Below, piece after piece: positions 23,465 through 37,399 of a stretch of 64,000 nt of DNA. Source of the stretch: Thermothielavioides terrestris NRRL 8126. Taxonomy: Eukaryota; Ascomycota; Sordariomycetes; Sordariales; Chaetomiaceae. Location: assembly GCF_000226115.1 (NCBI RefSeq), contig NC_016460.1:186001-250000 (forward strand), given 5' to 3'. The number at the start of each line of letters is the position of its first letter. Positions within the stretch are counted from its first letter, which is position 1. A program made the position numbers and the translations under genes. The notes below the pieces were generated by a model that saw nothing but the letters and a program-made list of their open reading frames with translations, made no database searches and was not told where the DNA came from.

Positions 23465-25567
23465 TCAATATAGGATAAAGGAGTATATAGAAAGGAAGAA
23501 AACTAATCTATATTATACCCTATATAGGATTTCTATATCCGTTATCCTAGTCTATAGCAAGGTCCTCTATTGCGATTTGCCTATTCATTTGTTCTACTTG
23601 TCTAGGTCGACGGTACTATCGCTAGCGTATAGGTCGTCCCTAGCTACCTTCGACGTCTTCGTAGCTACTCTATATTTAACGGATACAAGTATCTTCTTAA
23701 CTTTCTTAGGAGGACGTGTTAGCGTCTCCTACGCCTTGTCGTCGATTATTACTTTTCTTTAGTGCTTATTGCCTATAACCTCGACAGTTTTAGCTCCTAA
23801 CGTCGATTAGGTATTATCGTTATACTAACTCTATAGCGTTTTAGCTAGCATTGCTAGTACGACCGATAGTATAGCTTTGGCTATAGGTATCTTGCTTAGC
23901 GTCTTCTATATAGGCAACTATATAGCTTTAATAGTATATACTATAGTCGTAGTTATAGTGTAAGCGATCTTAGGTACCGCTTTATAGTAGTTAGCGGTCT
24001 AAATAGATATTCTAGCTTATTTCGTAATAGCTATCTTTATAGTAGATAAGTCTATCGTAGTGGCTTAGGTCTCGATAGCCGCTAGGTAGCGCTCAACGTC
24101 CTATATACGCTATGCTGGTCCTATATAAATGCTATTGTATAAGTTCACTATTGTTCGAGTAGCGAGGTCGATCTTCTCTAGAAAAGCGTTATTCTTATCA
24201 TAGAGATCTATTATAGTCTTATTATACACTAGCTATAGGTTGCTAATCTTTACTATCTAATGATAGTATATATTATTAAAGTCGCCTTAGAAGGTAAGAC
24301 TACTAAGATCTAAGTTACTAGCTTTACTATTTACTTTTAATATACTAATAAACTTTGCTGATTCTACTATAGTTTTTTCGACTTCTTTGATATAGACTCG
24401 GTACTTCTAGGCGAATTAGAGTAGATCCTTAGTCAACGTTTATACCGCTTTTATATCCATTTATAGAGATTTGATAGTATTATCGTTTACAGTGACTATA
24501 TAGCTAGCACCGTTCGCTACGTCTATAGCTTAGGCGTTGTTGTAATAGGCTAGTCCGAGCTCTACTAATATCGTATTTATAGAAAGGTTACCTTCGCCCT
24601 TAGGCGAGATATAATACAACGTAAGGATTTCTATTGTAGTCGGTATATAGCTTACTATAACTATACCTATCTCTTAGAACTCTTTAAGGGCTCTCTTGAT
24701 CGTACCCTTAATCCTCCGAACGCGTAGGTTATATACAAAGCTAGTAGGCTTGTCACCGAAATCCTTCTTTAGGACTATATAGTAGAACCTAGTAAATTAC
24801 ATCGCTAGCTTAGCTATATATTCGTTATTATAACTAAAATCTATATATATATAAGCAAGTGCTTCGCTTATAGTAGCGATATACTTGTTTATAGCTCTAG
24901 TTAAGCGCTAAGAGTATCTATGTAATATATAGGTTTCCTAAAGCTTTGGGATACAGTATAGCTCGGTCGCTATATCCTCCTTATTACTAGTATAATCGGC
25001 ACTATCGTCGTCGGAGATGTCTAGGTCGTCGTTAGTTGTAGCGGCCTTGTCCTTTAACGCGATATATAGAGCTTGCTAGACTTCCTAACGCTATACATTA
25101 GCGGAGGAGACGTTGCTAGTTTTTAGATACTTGATCCCTAGTATATATTATATCGGCTACTCCTCTTCTATATACTTATAAGTCAAGAGAGTTTCTAAGC
25201 GCTTTTATATAGTATCGCTATCTAATGCTTTATTATAGTCTTTATAGACTTTCTATTCGTTGTTGGATACTATAATAGGGTCTATAGTAATATTCTACTA
25301 TTGCTCTTTATAAGTAGTCTCTAAACTATTTTAGATTACTTTGGCTATATCAGCTTCTTTAATAGCTATTATTTCGTTGTTGTAAGTAGTTCTAGTATCA
25401 ACGTCTTTAATAATAGCCTAGTAGGACGTAGAAGCTCCTAGGGTATACAAAGGAACGTTGGGCGTATTGTCGATTTTCTTTGCTCCTCCTATTTATTTAG
25501 CTATAAGTTAGGCGCTCTCCCTCTTCTAAGTGTTAGTAGCGTAGCCTTTAGTAGGCGTCTTTCTTAT
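23465..25567 (-). pseudogene. Element C accessory frame 1 (sense strand), unknown protein
   Basis: A minus-strand frame runs about 687 codons from 25,567 to a TGA at 23,465, broken only by TAG/TAA at likely former Gln/Trp codons. It continues upstream across the B insertion at 38,720-38,880 (KMPPYIRKTP spans the junction). The product would be over 700 aa, with an acidic stretch (DDLDISDDDSAD) and helical Lys/Glu-rich parts such as RRIKGTIKRALKEFQEIGIV. It lies between the chromodomain and the 3' LTR, where most gypsy elements have little coding sequence. I recognise no family. It may be an element-borne accessory gene or an older captured sequence. Confidence 0.45.
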
Positions 25568-25571
25568 ATAG

Positions 25572-26072
25572 TGAAGTAGTGCAAAACCTCTACACCAACC
25601 TGCCCCACCACACCTAGAACCAGGCGTGCAAGACAGCTTCCAAAGGAATGCAGTGTCCCTCTGGACAGATGAAGATAGTGCGTATCGAGTAGTGGGAAGG
25701 CTGTCTTCCGAGAGGAAGATACATAGCTCAGATACGTCTAGTAGGATATAGCGGAAACACAAGAAAGGACAACAAGAATGTAGTCAGAGCTCAACAGCTT
25801 AAATGCCTATCGTCTAGATAGAGGTAGAACAATAGAAGGAGAGGCTTAATAGCCTTCCTAGAAGAAGAGGGACTACCAACGTAGTATCAACGAACGTATA
25901 TTAACAACTGTTTAATGTCTTACTTTATAATGAAGAAGATAGGCTTAGCCCACTTAAATATATATAACCAAAGGGTTAGACCTCCCTTAGCAACGAATAC
26001 AATGCTCTAAGATAAATAGAAAAACAGAAAAACTAGGTCCCCTATATCTAGGTAGTCTATCACCCTAATTTA
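25572..26072 (-). repeat. 3' LTR of element B
   Basis: 501 bp, TGAAGTAGTGC...CTAATTTA. The first 200 bp keep many CpA/TpG pairs (GTGCAAAACC, CCACCACACC) and look nearly unmutated, while the rest is RIP-mutated. It is followed on the internal side by the polypurine tract (CACTTCCCTTTCG on +). Confidence 0.88.
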
Positions 26073-26439
26073 CACTTCCCTTTCGAGCTTGCTATACGCT
26101 CCTATAGGCAAGCTTGTACCTTAAAAGCTCTCTAATATATACCTCTTATCGTCGCTACTCCTTAAGCTACTCTCTATATATAGCTCTCTCGGCTTACAAA
26201 GGTCCAGCTAGCTATAGTAGTTGATTATACTATCTTTTGTACTCCTCTATCTCCTTGATATATATATCCTAGCCTTACTACTATACTAGATACTTATACT
26301 TATAGGCAAAGGCATAGTCGTATAGGTTATATAATAGTAGGCGAAGTAGACGTCTAGGCTTTGCTAGCTCTTTGCGAAGGCGCTTACTACGATACTACAC
26401 TAAGGGTGATATTTAGCTAGATAATACAAATAATCCTTA

Positions 26440-28550
26440 CGCTTAAAGATACTTCTATACTAGAGTATAAGGCATCTCAAGATAGTCTAGCCTCCTTATA
26501 AACGTATAGACGAGCGTCTCCTCTTCTTAAAGGTAGAGATTAAGTACTATTTTTTTAAGGGCTACTTATACCGATACCCCAAGGTTCTTAACTAGGTTAT
26601 TGCCGAGAAGGTGCTTATAGTCTATTTTATCTATAGGGGCATCGATAAACCTTTGTATCGTAGTTGCTTACAATATAGTAATCTCTATAATCTTAGCTTC
26701 GATATCCCGCTAGGTCGATATATTGTTAAGATCCTCTATAAGTACTATTAATGGACCTAAAGCAACTGGCTAGTCCTCTAGTCAAAGGGGTAGAACAACG
26801 CTAAGTACTAAAAATGTACCTTATAGCTATTATCTAAGGTCGCCTATAGGGTCTTGTAAAGGTAGTACACCGCTAAACTGTCTATCTAATAAAAGTCCTA
26901 CAACCCTACAATAGTATATCTAGTACGCTATATCCTTCTTTAACTAGGGTATAAGAATAATTTAGATAGTAGCAATTACTCCTTCCTTGCTCTAGCTAGG
27001 GAGCTAGGCTTCTTTAAACGCTACTAAGTATATAGCTAGGATCCTAAGTTCTATATCACTAAAGTAGTCGTAGAGACATATAGGCAAGTTATCGAATTTA
27101 GAGGCATTAGGCGTAAATATATCGTCGGCTTAGAGGACTTCGATCACCTTATCTTCGTTATACTCTAAGAGCGTAGGCTATATAGGTTCTTAGGTTAAAG
27201 ATAACAGGTCTAGAGGGAGCTTATATATCTTTCTTTCGTTCTATTATAACGAAGGGATTCCTTTAGCGTAGAGTAGGCAATCCTTAAAAGTACTAAAAGC
27301 ATTCCTATAAACTCCTAACTATAAGTGCAATATACACTACTATATAACTATCTCGCTATCTCCCTAGTATAGCTAAAGCTAGGGCAGCCTAAACTACATC
27401 TATCCGTCTAGAAGGCGGGGCTAGAGCTCTTAAAGAAAGGCCTATATAAACTCAAAGGCGAACTATCTACACTTCTATTCTAAACTTTACTAAAGGTAGT
27501 AGATAATGACCTCCTTATATAGCTACAACTAAAAGAACCTATAGACAGACTAGAAAGCAATCTAGACCTTTAATAAAATGTCAATATACATCTCTATACT
27601 CTTAAGTATAGAGTCGAAGTAGTAAAGCTGGCCTATAACTTGGTCGAAGATCGTAATAGCCTAATGCCTTTTATCAACAAAGTAAAGGAAGACCTAGAAG
27701 CGACAACGGTTAGCAATGACCTTCTAGCTAGACCGGTAGAACTCCTTTGGTATAGGACTAGTATCTAAGACGAGCTATAGGTAGAACTAGAGACAGTCCT
27801 TATAAAGACGAAAGAAAAACTATATAACGTCTAGGATTATCTAGCCCTTTAGCTATTCCTTAGCGAGTAGTATACCTTCTATATCGAAGAGCGAAATACC
27901 TATATCTATAAAACTAACTTTAAAAAACCGATCTATTATATACTTTCCTTCTAGCTAGCCTAGGAATAGGTAGCTTATAATCTTAGGGTTTACACTAAGC
28001 CGAGGGCTCTGAATCCAGTTGGGCCGCTAGTTGATTATATCTTATAAATACTTCTTCGAAGTCTATAGAAATAGAAAAAGCTTAGGACTAGTCTCCCTAG
28101 GGTAACTTAGTATCTTTGAGTCTAGCTCTTGCCCTATAAGGGAGGTGTAATGCCTCGTTTAATCGCTATCTCCTATAAGCCTCTACAAACCTAGTGGTAT
28201 ATAAAACTTAAGCTCTCTAAGCAGCTACTTCCATCTTAGAGCGGTAGTCACATCGGCCCGAGGTTATATAGGCCCTACGAAATTAGGAATCCTACGACGA
28301 CCTATAGCAATGTTCGCGATAGTATATAAAAATTTAGCTTAATAGAAAAGTCGCTCTCTAGGTAGAAAGATCTAGACCAATTGAAGCAATTACAAGAAAA
28401 TCTAAGGCGTAGTAGGCGAGGCAAAAGAAATAGTTAATCGTAAGAGAGCTAGCGAGAGGATTAAGAAAAAGGGGTAGGCAAGCCTTCGAAGGCAAGAGGG
28501 CTACTTAGCTCTTTCCTAAACTAGGTAAAAGAAAATAGATAAGGCTTATA
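26440..28550 (+). pseudogene. Element B accessory frame 1 (antisense to pol), unknown protein
   Basis: One + strand frame runs without frameshift or TGA from at least 26,440 to about 28,550 (roughly 700 codons). Examples: IDERLLFLKV, GRYIVKILYKYY, GLEDFDHLIFVIL, LKEPIDRLESNLDL, VEDRNSLMPFINKVKEDLEA and GPLVDYILQILLRSL. A and B keep the same frame, and many differences are silent or transitions. The central part is Leu/Glu/Lys-rich and probably coiled coil; the end is basic. It lies between the integrase end and the 3' LTR, on the strand opposite to gag-pol. I recognise no domain. The frame is interrupted by TAG/TAA at likely Gln/Trp codons, so no product can be made from this copy. Confidence 0.5.
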
Positions 28551-28699
28551 GCGCCTACTAATTGGCTAGAAATAAGCGTTCGCCCCCTAATTTCTTAAGG
28601 CCTTCCTCTCTTCCTTACTATCCTAGAAGCATTTTCTTCTTCTAACTTTTTCGCTACTTTATTCTAGTACTCTTGTCTCTCTAGGCAGATTAGGTTCTT

Positions 28700-30045
28700 A
28701 GTAGTTGGGTCTTCTACTTCCTTTTCGAATTTATATATAGCTCCTATATACGAATTTATAACCTAGAAACTATAATACTAAGTAGCTAGTATATCTACGA
28801 TATATTATAGGAAATCACCAATAAAGTAAGTAACTAGAGGCTATTATTATATAGGATTATAAACCGCTAGATTAATCTCTCGCTAGTGCTAAAAACAACA
28901 ATCTTCGTAGCCTAGAAGTATATCTAGGTAGTTCGAAGCAAGATAAGAGATCTGCTAATACTAAAAGATAAGCGCTATACTGACGAATATACTATAATCT
29001 TGGTCGAATATAAGGCTATCTATAGTATAATTAAGATCTTCCGACTAAACATTAGATTGCTATACGTCTAGTAGGTCTTACTAAGCAATTAGTAAAATCA
29101 GTATAGGATATAGTAATCGGTTTATATCGATAATAGGCTAATTGACGTAATCGAACGGCACTGTAATACCTTGGTTCTTCGTCTAATGTTTATAGAGTAT
29201 TATAATGGTAGACTACTTAGACGTTGGATATATTATCTTACTATACGTTTAAACTGAGCTTCAGCTCTCTTGATCTAAGTATAGGGTTGTAAGTAAATAC
29301 TATACTTCCCTTTTATACTTACCCTCTAGGCAGAGGAAAACTGATACTCCTATAGCAACAAAGTTCTTTACTAAAGCTACAAACTTTTATACCGACGTTC
29401 GACAACTCTTTTTAGCGAAGACGAAGATGTCTATGTAACTTAGCCCTTTAACAGCTATACTTCTTTTACTCTTCTCTTTACCAACAAGTATATTAACTAT
29501 ATCTAGTTGGAGAAGGAATGTACCTAGACTTACATCTATAGGAACGATTAGAAGTACCTAGCTTAGGACTTGATCTTATAGGGCTACCTTCTATACGATC
29601 CGAAGAACGATCCTAGGCTAAAGCTATACCTAGAAGAGGTGGGCCAAAAGTGGTTTATCCCACTAGAGGATGCTATTAGAGAGCAAATAGCGTAGTACTA
29701 GGCTAACTATAAGAGCTTATATCGCTAAAGGACGGAGACAACGGACAAGGATAGGTAGAGGGTGGGATATAGTCTAGGAGCTTAGCCTATAGATAGTAGA
29801 TTAAGAGACTATATACCTTAATCGTAGATTTTTCTTAGCCTTGGCTTTAGCTCTAAGAAACTTAGTCCTATACAATAGAAACTATCTATCTAGAGGGCAA
29901 AAGTGAAAAGAAAAAGGTACAAATAACTATAAAGCTCCTAAGAGTAGAGTCACCCCCTAGGAGGAAAACTTAGGTACTAGCGAAAAAGAATAAGGCCTCG
30001 AAAGCTAAAAACAAACGAAGGATAGTAGATAGACGAAGACTAAGT
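28700..30045 (+). pseudogene. Element B accessory frame 2 (antisense), unknown basic protein
   Basis: In a different + frame from accessory frame 1, a protein-like reading extends from about 28,700 to a TAA near 30,040. Segments include YDILQEITNKVSN, LKDKRYTDEYTIILVEYKAI, LFTNKYINYIQLEKE and DPRLKLYLEEVGQKWFIPLEDA; the C-terminus is Lys/Arg-rich. Element A has the matching stretch at about 49,500-50,800. It may be a second exon of accessory frame 1 or a separate gene. Two TGA codons in B are TAA in A. No family recognised. Confidence 0.42.
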
Positions 30046-30869
30046 AAGATATAGTTAACAGAGATATTATTAGCGAGTAGGAGGCCAATGTAACAATAGA
30101 TATTAGGAAGGAAACATAGCTAAACGCCAATGAAACTATTAGAGGCGGTAGCTTCCACGCCTTCCCCCCCTTCTAGAACGTATATCCTTGTACGTCTAGA
30201 GGGCTAGTATTAAAAACCGAGTAGCTTTTTATAGGGGATTTCGACGATAAGCTCCTAACGAGGTTGCTCCTTCCTTACCCCCTTTATAGTCGAGCGAGTC
30301 TAGCTAGCCTAAGGCGTTGTAGTACAACTAGGGGTTTCTTCCTCGAGGACCTCTTCCTCTACTATAATTGTAGTGTCCTCTACAACTATTTATATAGTTT
30401 CCTCCTTCGGTAGGCCGTCGCTATAAGCGCAATGAGGATTGCTAAAGCAATACTGTCGACTAGTTAAGGCGTTATATAGTTCGCTACTACGAGGAAGCCT
30501 AACTAGTTAGCTACTATTGGAATTCTTAGCCGGTTGATAGGGGTAACAACCTATAGTCTAGTCGCTAATATTCTAGTTATCTTCGATAGCGCTAGACCCC
30601 CCTTTGCTATCTTTATAGAGCCTTAAACGACTATCGAGGTAGTAGTATTCTCCTTAGAAGTGTCTAGTATATGTCTCCCTATTATAGCGAGAGCTTGAGC
30701 GACTATCAAGTTGGTATATCTCGCCGTCGTAGTACGCTAAAATAGCTAAGCCTTAGCTAGCACTAGGGTTAGGATTAGCTCCCCTACTATCCTACACTTC
30801 ACTATAGTAACTATTATAGCAGTGCTCATTGTCGCTATACCCCTTTGAGCAAAGGAATAGGTTTATATC

Positions 30870-33800
30870 GTCTACTTTTAGCTAGACGTTATCTAGCTTA
30901 AAGAACTTCTTTATATAGTTTAGAGGATATAGTGTCTAAATAGGTATATCGTCCAAAGTCTCTAGGAAGTAAGTGTCCTAGTCTTTGATTATCCGAATAT
31001 AGAATAGGCCGAACTAACGATACTCTAGCTTCTAGACTAAGCTTATATCTAGTTACCAAATATTATTATAGATAAGGACGAGATCGTCGACAAATATCTC
31101 TATATTTTTTAGACGAAATTTACATTTATAGGCCTTATTATAGTGTTTAGCTAGCTTTTTATAAGCTATAGTAACCTGTTCGACAATAATCTTATAGTTA
31201 TACTTAGCTTCCTAGAGGATATAAGTACAAAGGGTAATAAGCTTCGTACAATGTCTAGTAGGATCCTTTCCCTCTATTTAGGTATAGACAGAGTCCTAGG
31301 TAAGAATTTGCTAAGTAGGAACATTAAACTCGACTAGACTAATAGGCTTATAGTTGTAAGTAAGAAAGAAGGGAGATATTCTATAAGAGCCTCTAACAGT
31401 TGTACGATCTATATATAAAATATATAGAAGGAGCTCTCTCTACCTCTTTCCTATACTATTAGTCATCTTCGTAAGTAAGGTAGTAATTAGGATATAGCTA
31501 GCCTTATTTATTCCGTTTATATATAAATTGTATAGCGAGATAATGACTCTCTTAATCTATAGTTTATAGAGGATCTCTTTAACTTCGTCCTTGAACTCAG
31601 AGCCTTTATCGACAACTATAATAATAGGGTAGCCCTAGCGACAAAGGATATACTATATAATAAAGGACTTAATAGCCTCAGAGGACTTGTTTAGTAGGAT
31701 CTTAGCCTCGACGTATCCTATAAGATCGTTGTAAGCCTCGACAAGGAAACACTTCTTCTCCCTATAGCTAGACGATATATATTGGATGTCGAGGTGCCAT
31801 TTAGCAAAAGGAAAAGGCAGAAGCACTATCTAACTTACTACTTCCTTAAACCTCTAGGCATTATACACTTGATATAGTATATAAGCCTAAATCCACTCTA
31901 CAACATCTTTGTATATTCTACACTAATAGTAGTAGTTTATTACTCATTAGTATATCGCCTCTCTCCTATAATAGCTAACCTCGCTATAGCACTAGTCGAA
32001 GATTAGACGCCTCTCTTTAGGGGTATCAACAATGTACCTATAGCACTATATATAATTCGTACTTTAGAGGAAAAGGTAACGATCTTCGACAAAGTATTTC
32101 AACGCTTCCCTTTTAAGTTGACGTCGCTTCTAGTATAGACTGTAGCTAGACGGAGCTTCTATTGTCGATAGGAAGTAGGTAATGTCCTAGGAGCGCTAGG
32201 AGTAACTATCCTAAAGGTAGATAGGTTCTAGTCTCCCCTTTAGATACGAAGTCTCTTCGCCTATATAGTTGACAAAGATTTAGGTATCGACCTAGTCGTC
32301 GATATCCTCCTCCAACTCCTTTTCTATATGGTCAGAGGGCCTAGGCGGCTTATAGAACAACGTATTAGCTACAACGTTCTTAGGGCCTAGGATATACTTG
32401 ACCTCGAAGTCGAATAGGTAGATCCAAGTAATCTAACGTATTATAAGAGTACCTAGAATATCGCTCGTAGCACTATTGAGCTAATAGACTAGAATAAGAG
32501 TATCGGTCTCTATAGTGAAATATATATTAAAAAGGTAGTAGTGAAAACGCTTTAGAAGGAAGAGCAGCCCCCTTAGCTCCTTCTTCGTAGTATTATACCG
32601 CTTCTCTACCTTTGACCAAATGCTACTCTTAAACCTATATAGATATCTCTTACTATTAGGACCGACCTACTTGAGTATACCTCCTTAGCCAAGGATACTA
32701 GCGTCGTAAACTAAGAAGATTATACTATACTATAGATCATTATAGATAAACGTCGTAAAGACTAGAGTAGTAGTGATTTTCTTCTTTAGCTCGTCTATTG
32801 CCTTCTACTTAGTAGGCCCCTAAGTCTACTTAGTATCCTTCTTCATTAAAGTATAAAGAGGAATTGCGATAATCGTAAAGCCTTTGATCTAGATCTAGTA
32901 GTATCCGACTATTCTAACGAAGGTATATACCTCTTTAACGTTAGAACAGGTCTTCTACTCCCTTATTTTAATCACCTTTACTTCTTTAGGAAGACGCCTA
33001 TTAAATATATAAAGATAACTAAGTAAGACCGCTTTCGGCTATACCTACTTCGACTTCACTATAGCGATAGTTGTACCTACTAGCTCTACATTTAGTAATA
33101 CTATATCGATATTCTTAAGATATTTAACAACAAATTTACAATATCCCCCTCTATCTAGATGGCCATTATAATCAGATTAAGGGCCTTTTACTACAATATC
33201 GTCTAGGTAGACTCGATAAATATCTAGGATAAAGTTACTAAAGATCGTTGTTATAGCCTACTAGAATTAGGCAATAGAATTTATACCCCCTATTAGCAAT
33301 ATATATATATAGAAGAGACTAATCAGCGTCGAAAAGGTCGTTAAATTATAGCTCCGCTTATCGAAATTAACCTAGTTGTAACTAGAGAAGAGATCTAGGA
33401 GAGACATTAGCTTATAGCTACCAAAGTCTTTACTAAATTCCTCTACAATAAGTAGGACGAAAGCGTCGTAGATCGTTATAGCATTAGCCTTTTAAACATC
33501 ATTGATAAACTATAATCCACCGTCCTTCTTAAGAACGAGGAACCAGTTATTACAATAGCTCGTATAGCTATACTCGATAATCCTATATATCTACCTCTCT
33601 CTAAGTAGATCAATGACCTTCTATATTAGTAGTTTCAAAATTAGAATAGACTTGCTCTACTAGGCCTTATATAGGATAGTCTTAATATATTAGGGCAAGA
33701 TAATATCCTTATAGATATACTTATACTCAGTAAAATCCTATATAAGCGTAGCTTCTTAGTTTTATAAGATCTTAGCGAATATCTCCTTTTCTAGCTTATT

Positions 33801-36800
33801 AAGGAACCCGTCTATAGTAGCGAATATCGTTTAAAAGTGCTCCTTAGTAAGCCTTGAGCCTAGCTTAAGATCTAAGAAACGAGGGACCACGAGATTATCC
33901 TATTCCTTCTTAAACTATATCTTTACCTTAGCCTTTATAAACTACTTTTCTTACTATAATAGGTCTCCCTTTAGCGTAGAGCTATCTAATAACATCGAAT
34001 CGACTAGTTGAACCTTATTTACGATATTCTTCTAGAGTATAAACGTCTTTAAAGTACGTCTGACCTTGCACTCGAATCCCTACCTTAGCCTCCGGTTAGA
34101 AAAGGGGCTTCCAACGGGGGTCCCTCTCTTCCCTTTTAAATAAGACAACAATTCGATCTCCGTCTATCTAGATAAAGAAGATAAAGAATAAGAATATACA
34201 ATGTAAAAAAGAGTACTAAAGAGTAGTATATAGGACTTCTATAAAACGAGATAAAAAACCGCTTTACCTACATTATCGTCGAAGAAACTAAAGGCAGTCT
34301 CGCCTTCCTCTATCTCTACTTAGTCAAAGATTCTTTTAGGACTCTTTGTCAATCCTTAGAATTGTTCTTAAACGGCTAGTTACATTAGAGATAGTAGGCG
34401 ACTCCGCTAGACAATCTTCTTAGAGACGATATATACTTGGACTATCTTTCCTTCTATAAGCAAATTAGCAATAATTAGATTACTATCGTAGTAATCGAAG
34501 GTTAGAGCGATATCCTTAATAAACAGTATACTAAGGATTGCTTTATATCTATTAGCGGTGTCCTTAGTTATAAAGAAGTGAAGGTTGATACCGACTCCAC
34601 CTAGGTAAAGAGCAACCTAGGTCTCCTCGAAGAATAGTACCGAGCTATAAAGACCCTTCGAAACGACCTTAGTAGGCTAGTATAGTAGTATATATTTCTC
34701 AACGACATTCATTGAGATATAGTTGCACTTTAAACTAGAGTCGATTAAGGCGAGATACTTATTATAATAACCTTTCTTAAACTAGATATATAGAGTAGGC
34801 AACGACTATACTTTTGTTATTGTACTAAGTTCTATATACTCTAAGACCAAAAGCATTAAGACAGATTTCTAAAGTAGGGTATAGATATAATCGTCAACGT
34901 CTTTAGGCGGACCTTTACGAATCTAGTGCTCCTAGAGGCTTCCTATATAAATGCCCTATATACTGTCTTTAGTAACTTCAAAGATTACTAGAACTGTCTT
35001 AGTCTAGCTAGAGCAAAGGCCACTAAGTATATTTATATTAGTATATAGAGCCTATACGTAGACCCCTATATCTTTTAATATAGTAGCTAGCCCGTTAAGC
35101 TTAGGGACACTAGACCCTTTATAGTCGATGACTTCGACATTAGTAGAAATGCTCTATAGGTATACGATTAGAGTATCCTTATACTTAGGTAAGATATAGA
35201 CTAAGTCGTCAAAGGTTAGACTAGTCTTCGCTTTTATTATAGTATAGATTATATCCTTTATATATAGAGGCAATGTAGTAACCTTCGGCATAGGCGGCTT
35301 AGACTATAGCTCCTCTTTCTTCGTATAATTCGCTATAGCTAGGTTCTTGAGGATAGTTATATAAGGAGGCTCCGCTAGAGGTAAAGAAGTATTGCCTATC
35401 TAAATATCGTCTTCCCTTTCGTCCTTAGCGAACTAACACTTAGTAGACGGTATACCCTGAAGTATAGTCTTCGCTTCCTTGTCCACTTCCCCTTTGACTT
35501 CCCCCTTGGCTTCCCCCTCGATCTAGCTAGAGAGAGGAAGAGGTAGTTGGTGGAATTCGTTAGCCTTTAGCGTAGGTTATAAAACAACCTTCTAAGTTAA
35601 GATACGACCTCCCTCTAATAGGACTATATAAAACGACAACTAATTAGACGCTATATAATAGAAGGCGGAGATGAGCTTAGGCTCCTCTTTGTATATAAGA
35701 CGATTGATCGTTGTCTAGACGGTCGTAGGCTTCTAATATAGCTTAGGCTACTAGAGGTAGTACTTATTTAGTACTAGGGATATGTCTAGCTTGAATAGGC
35801 GACTATTTAGGTGCTTATATTTACGATAGTACGCTTAGTACGTAGGGTAGCTATTATATTATAGGCAATAGGCTATATATATAAGAATAAGCTAGCCAAT
35901 CTTGCCGACCTCTTATATACTATCAATATCCGCCTTTGTAAAGGTAATCGTCTTAGCTAGTATATAGCCCTTCTTACTTCTATCACCAAGGTAGTAATCT
36001 ATACCCTTGCGATATATTAGACCTATAGCTATAGCTTTTATAGCCTCTATATACTTGAGAACTATATAGTCAAAGTCACTATAGTAGTAGCAATAGCTAG
36101 AACTTATAGGTCTACTATAGCTAGGGGGACGACTATTAATATATAGACTAATAACGAAGTTAATACATCTCTCCTATAAGCGACTCTGCTATTACTAGAA
36201 ATATATCTAGAGAACCTTAATCTCGTTAAAAGTAGGATCGATTCTATATAAATAGAGGGCCTCGATCTTCTACTCGAACTATTTAACGATCTTCTACTTC
36301 TAGATATGTAGACGCTAGAGCTAATTAGCTAGATCGTCGATATCGTTAGGCGTAGGTATAAGAGCTTTTTTTAGCTCCTCTTCTTCCTACTTCTATAGCT
36401 TAGGAGTCGTCTTAATAGTAGGTATAGCTAGAGGCGAGTAGTACTTTTATAGATCGATTTTACGTTTATAGGTCTTAAGGAAGAGGTCTCCTACATTAAG
36501 ACCCTTCTAAAGAGTATTCTAAACGAACTTAAGGAAGTCTATCTACTTTATAGTATAGATAGAGTCCTTATCGTCCTTCTTTAGGGTACGTCAACGGTCC
36601 TTAAGAGCTACCTAGATCTACTAATCAAGTGTATACTATATCGTTGGAACAATTATATACTATAGCTCTTTACAAACTTTGGTAGGGGCGACAGTGTATA
36701 TATAGTTAATTAACTCGAAGTAGTTGTAGATAACCTTACCGACTAGCTAGTATCTCCCTTCGATTAGATTATAAAGGTAACCTCCGTCACTATACTATTT

Positions 36801-37365
36801 AGGATCGTCGCCCTTCTAGCGCTTTAGGAACTTAGCTTTGAAAGTAGCCTAAGTGTCTTAGTCCTTTTTCTCCTAGTGATAGATAATAGGCTAGATTATA
36901 ATATTGTACTAAAGCTCGAACAGATATATATAGGTCTTATCATTAGTAACCTAATAAGCCTTGTATATCTCCTTAAAGGTCTTGATCCATTGTATAGCAT
37001 TTTGACTAGAGAAGCGGCCCTAAAGGCTAGCCTTTACTAGAGTTGGAAAAGTCGTACTAAGCGTAGTAGTAAGAATGTACTTAGCTATCTTCTTTAGAAC
37101 TTCGGCTTCGGATTAACTAGAAGGTGTTACTATAGGTATCTCCGTATAGATAGACGAAGTAGAAGTATCTAGCGAAGACGGAAGAGGTGTCTATACCGCT
37201 TTGGCTAAGTCTTCTTTGCTTAGTATACCTTAGAAAGGCTATAAGATAGATATGTCCTTAGACTCTCCTTCGGAGATTGGCGTTAGGATTAATAGTATTG
37301 TAAAGGTCGATAGAATTCCTAGAGCTTCTATAGATAGTATACGTATATATCATTGGAGTCTAGTC
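30870..37365 (-). pseudogene. Element B gag-pol, RIP-inactivated
   Basis: Minus-strand order: gag about 37,365-35,400 (FKAKFLKRQKGDDP near 36,800), protease near 34,750 (LALIDSSLKCNYIS, with the active-site aspartate kept), RT about 33,900-33,100 with an intact YLDDIV box at about 33,190-33,215, RNase H about 32,950-32,400 (FLVYDASILGQGG), and integrase about 32,050-30,880 with a decayed zinc region, WHLDIQYIS and VVDKGSEFKDEV. No chromodomain is seen after integrase. Stops are TAG/TAA at former Gln/Trp codons. By family knowledge this is a Ty3/gypsy order (RT-RH-INT). Confidence 0.8.
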
Positions 37366-37399
37366 ATTAGGCGTTTAGCTATCGTCTTTGAGAAAGGCA

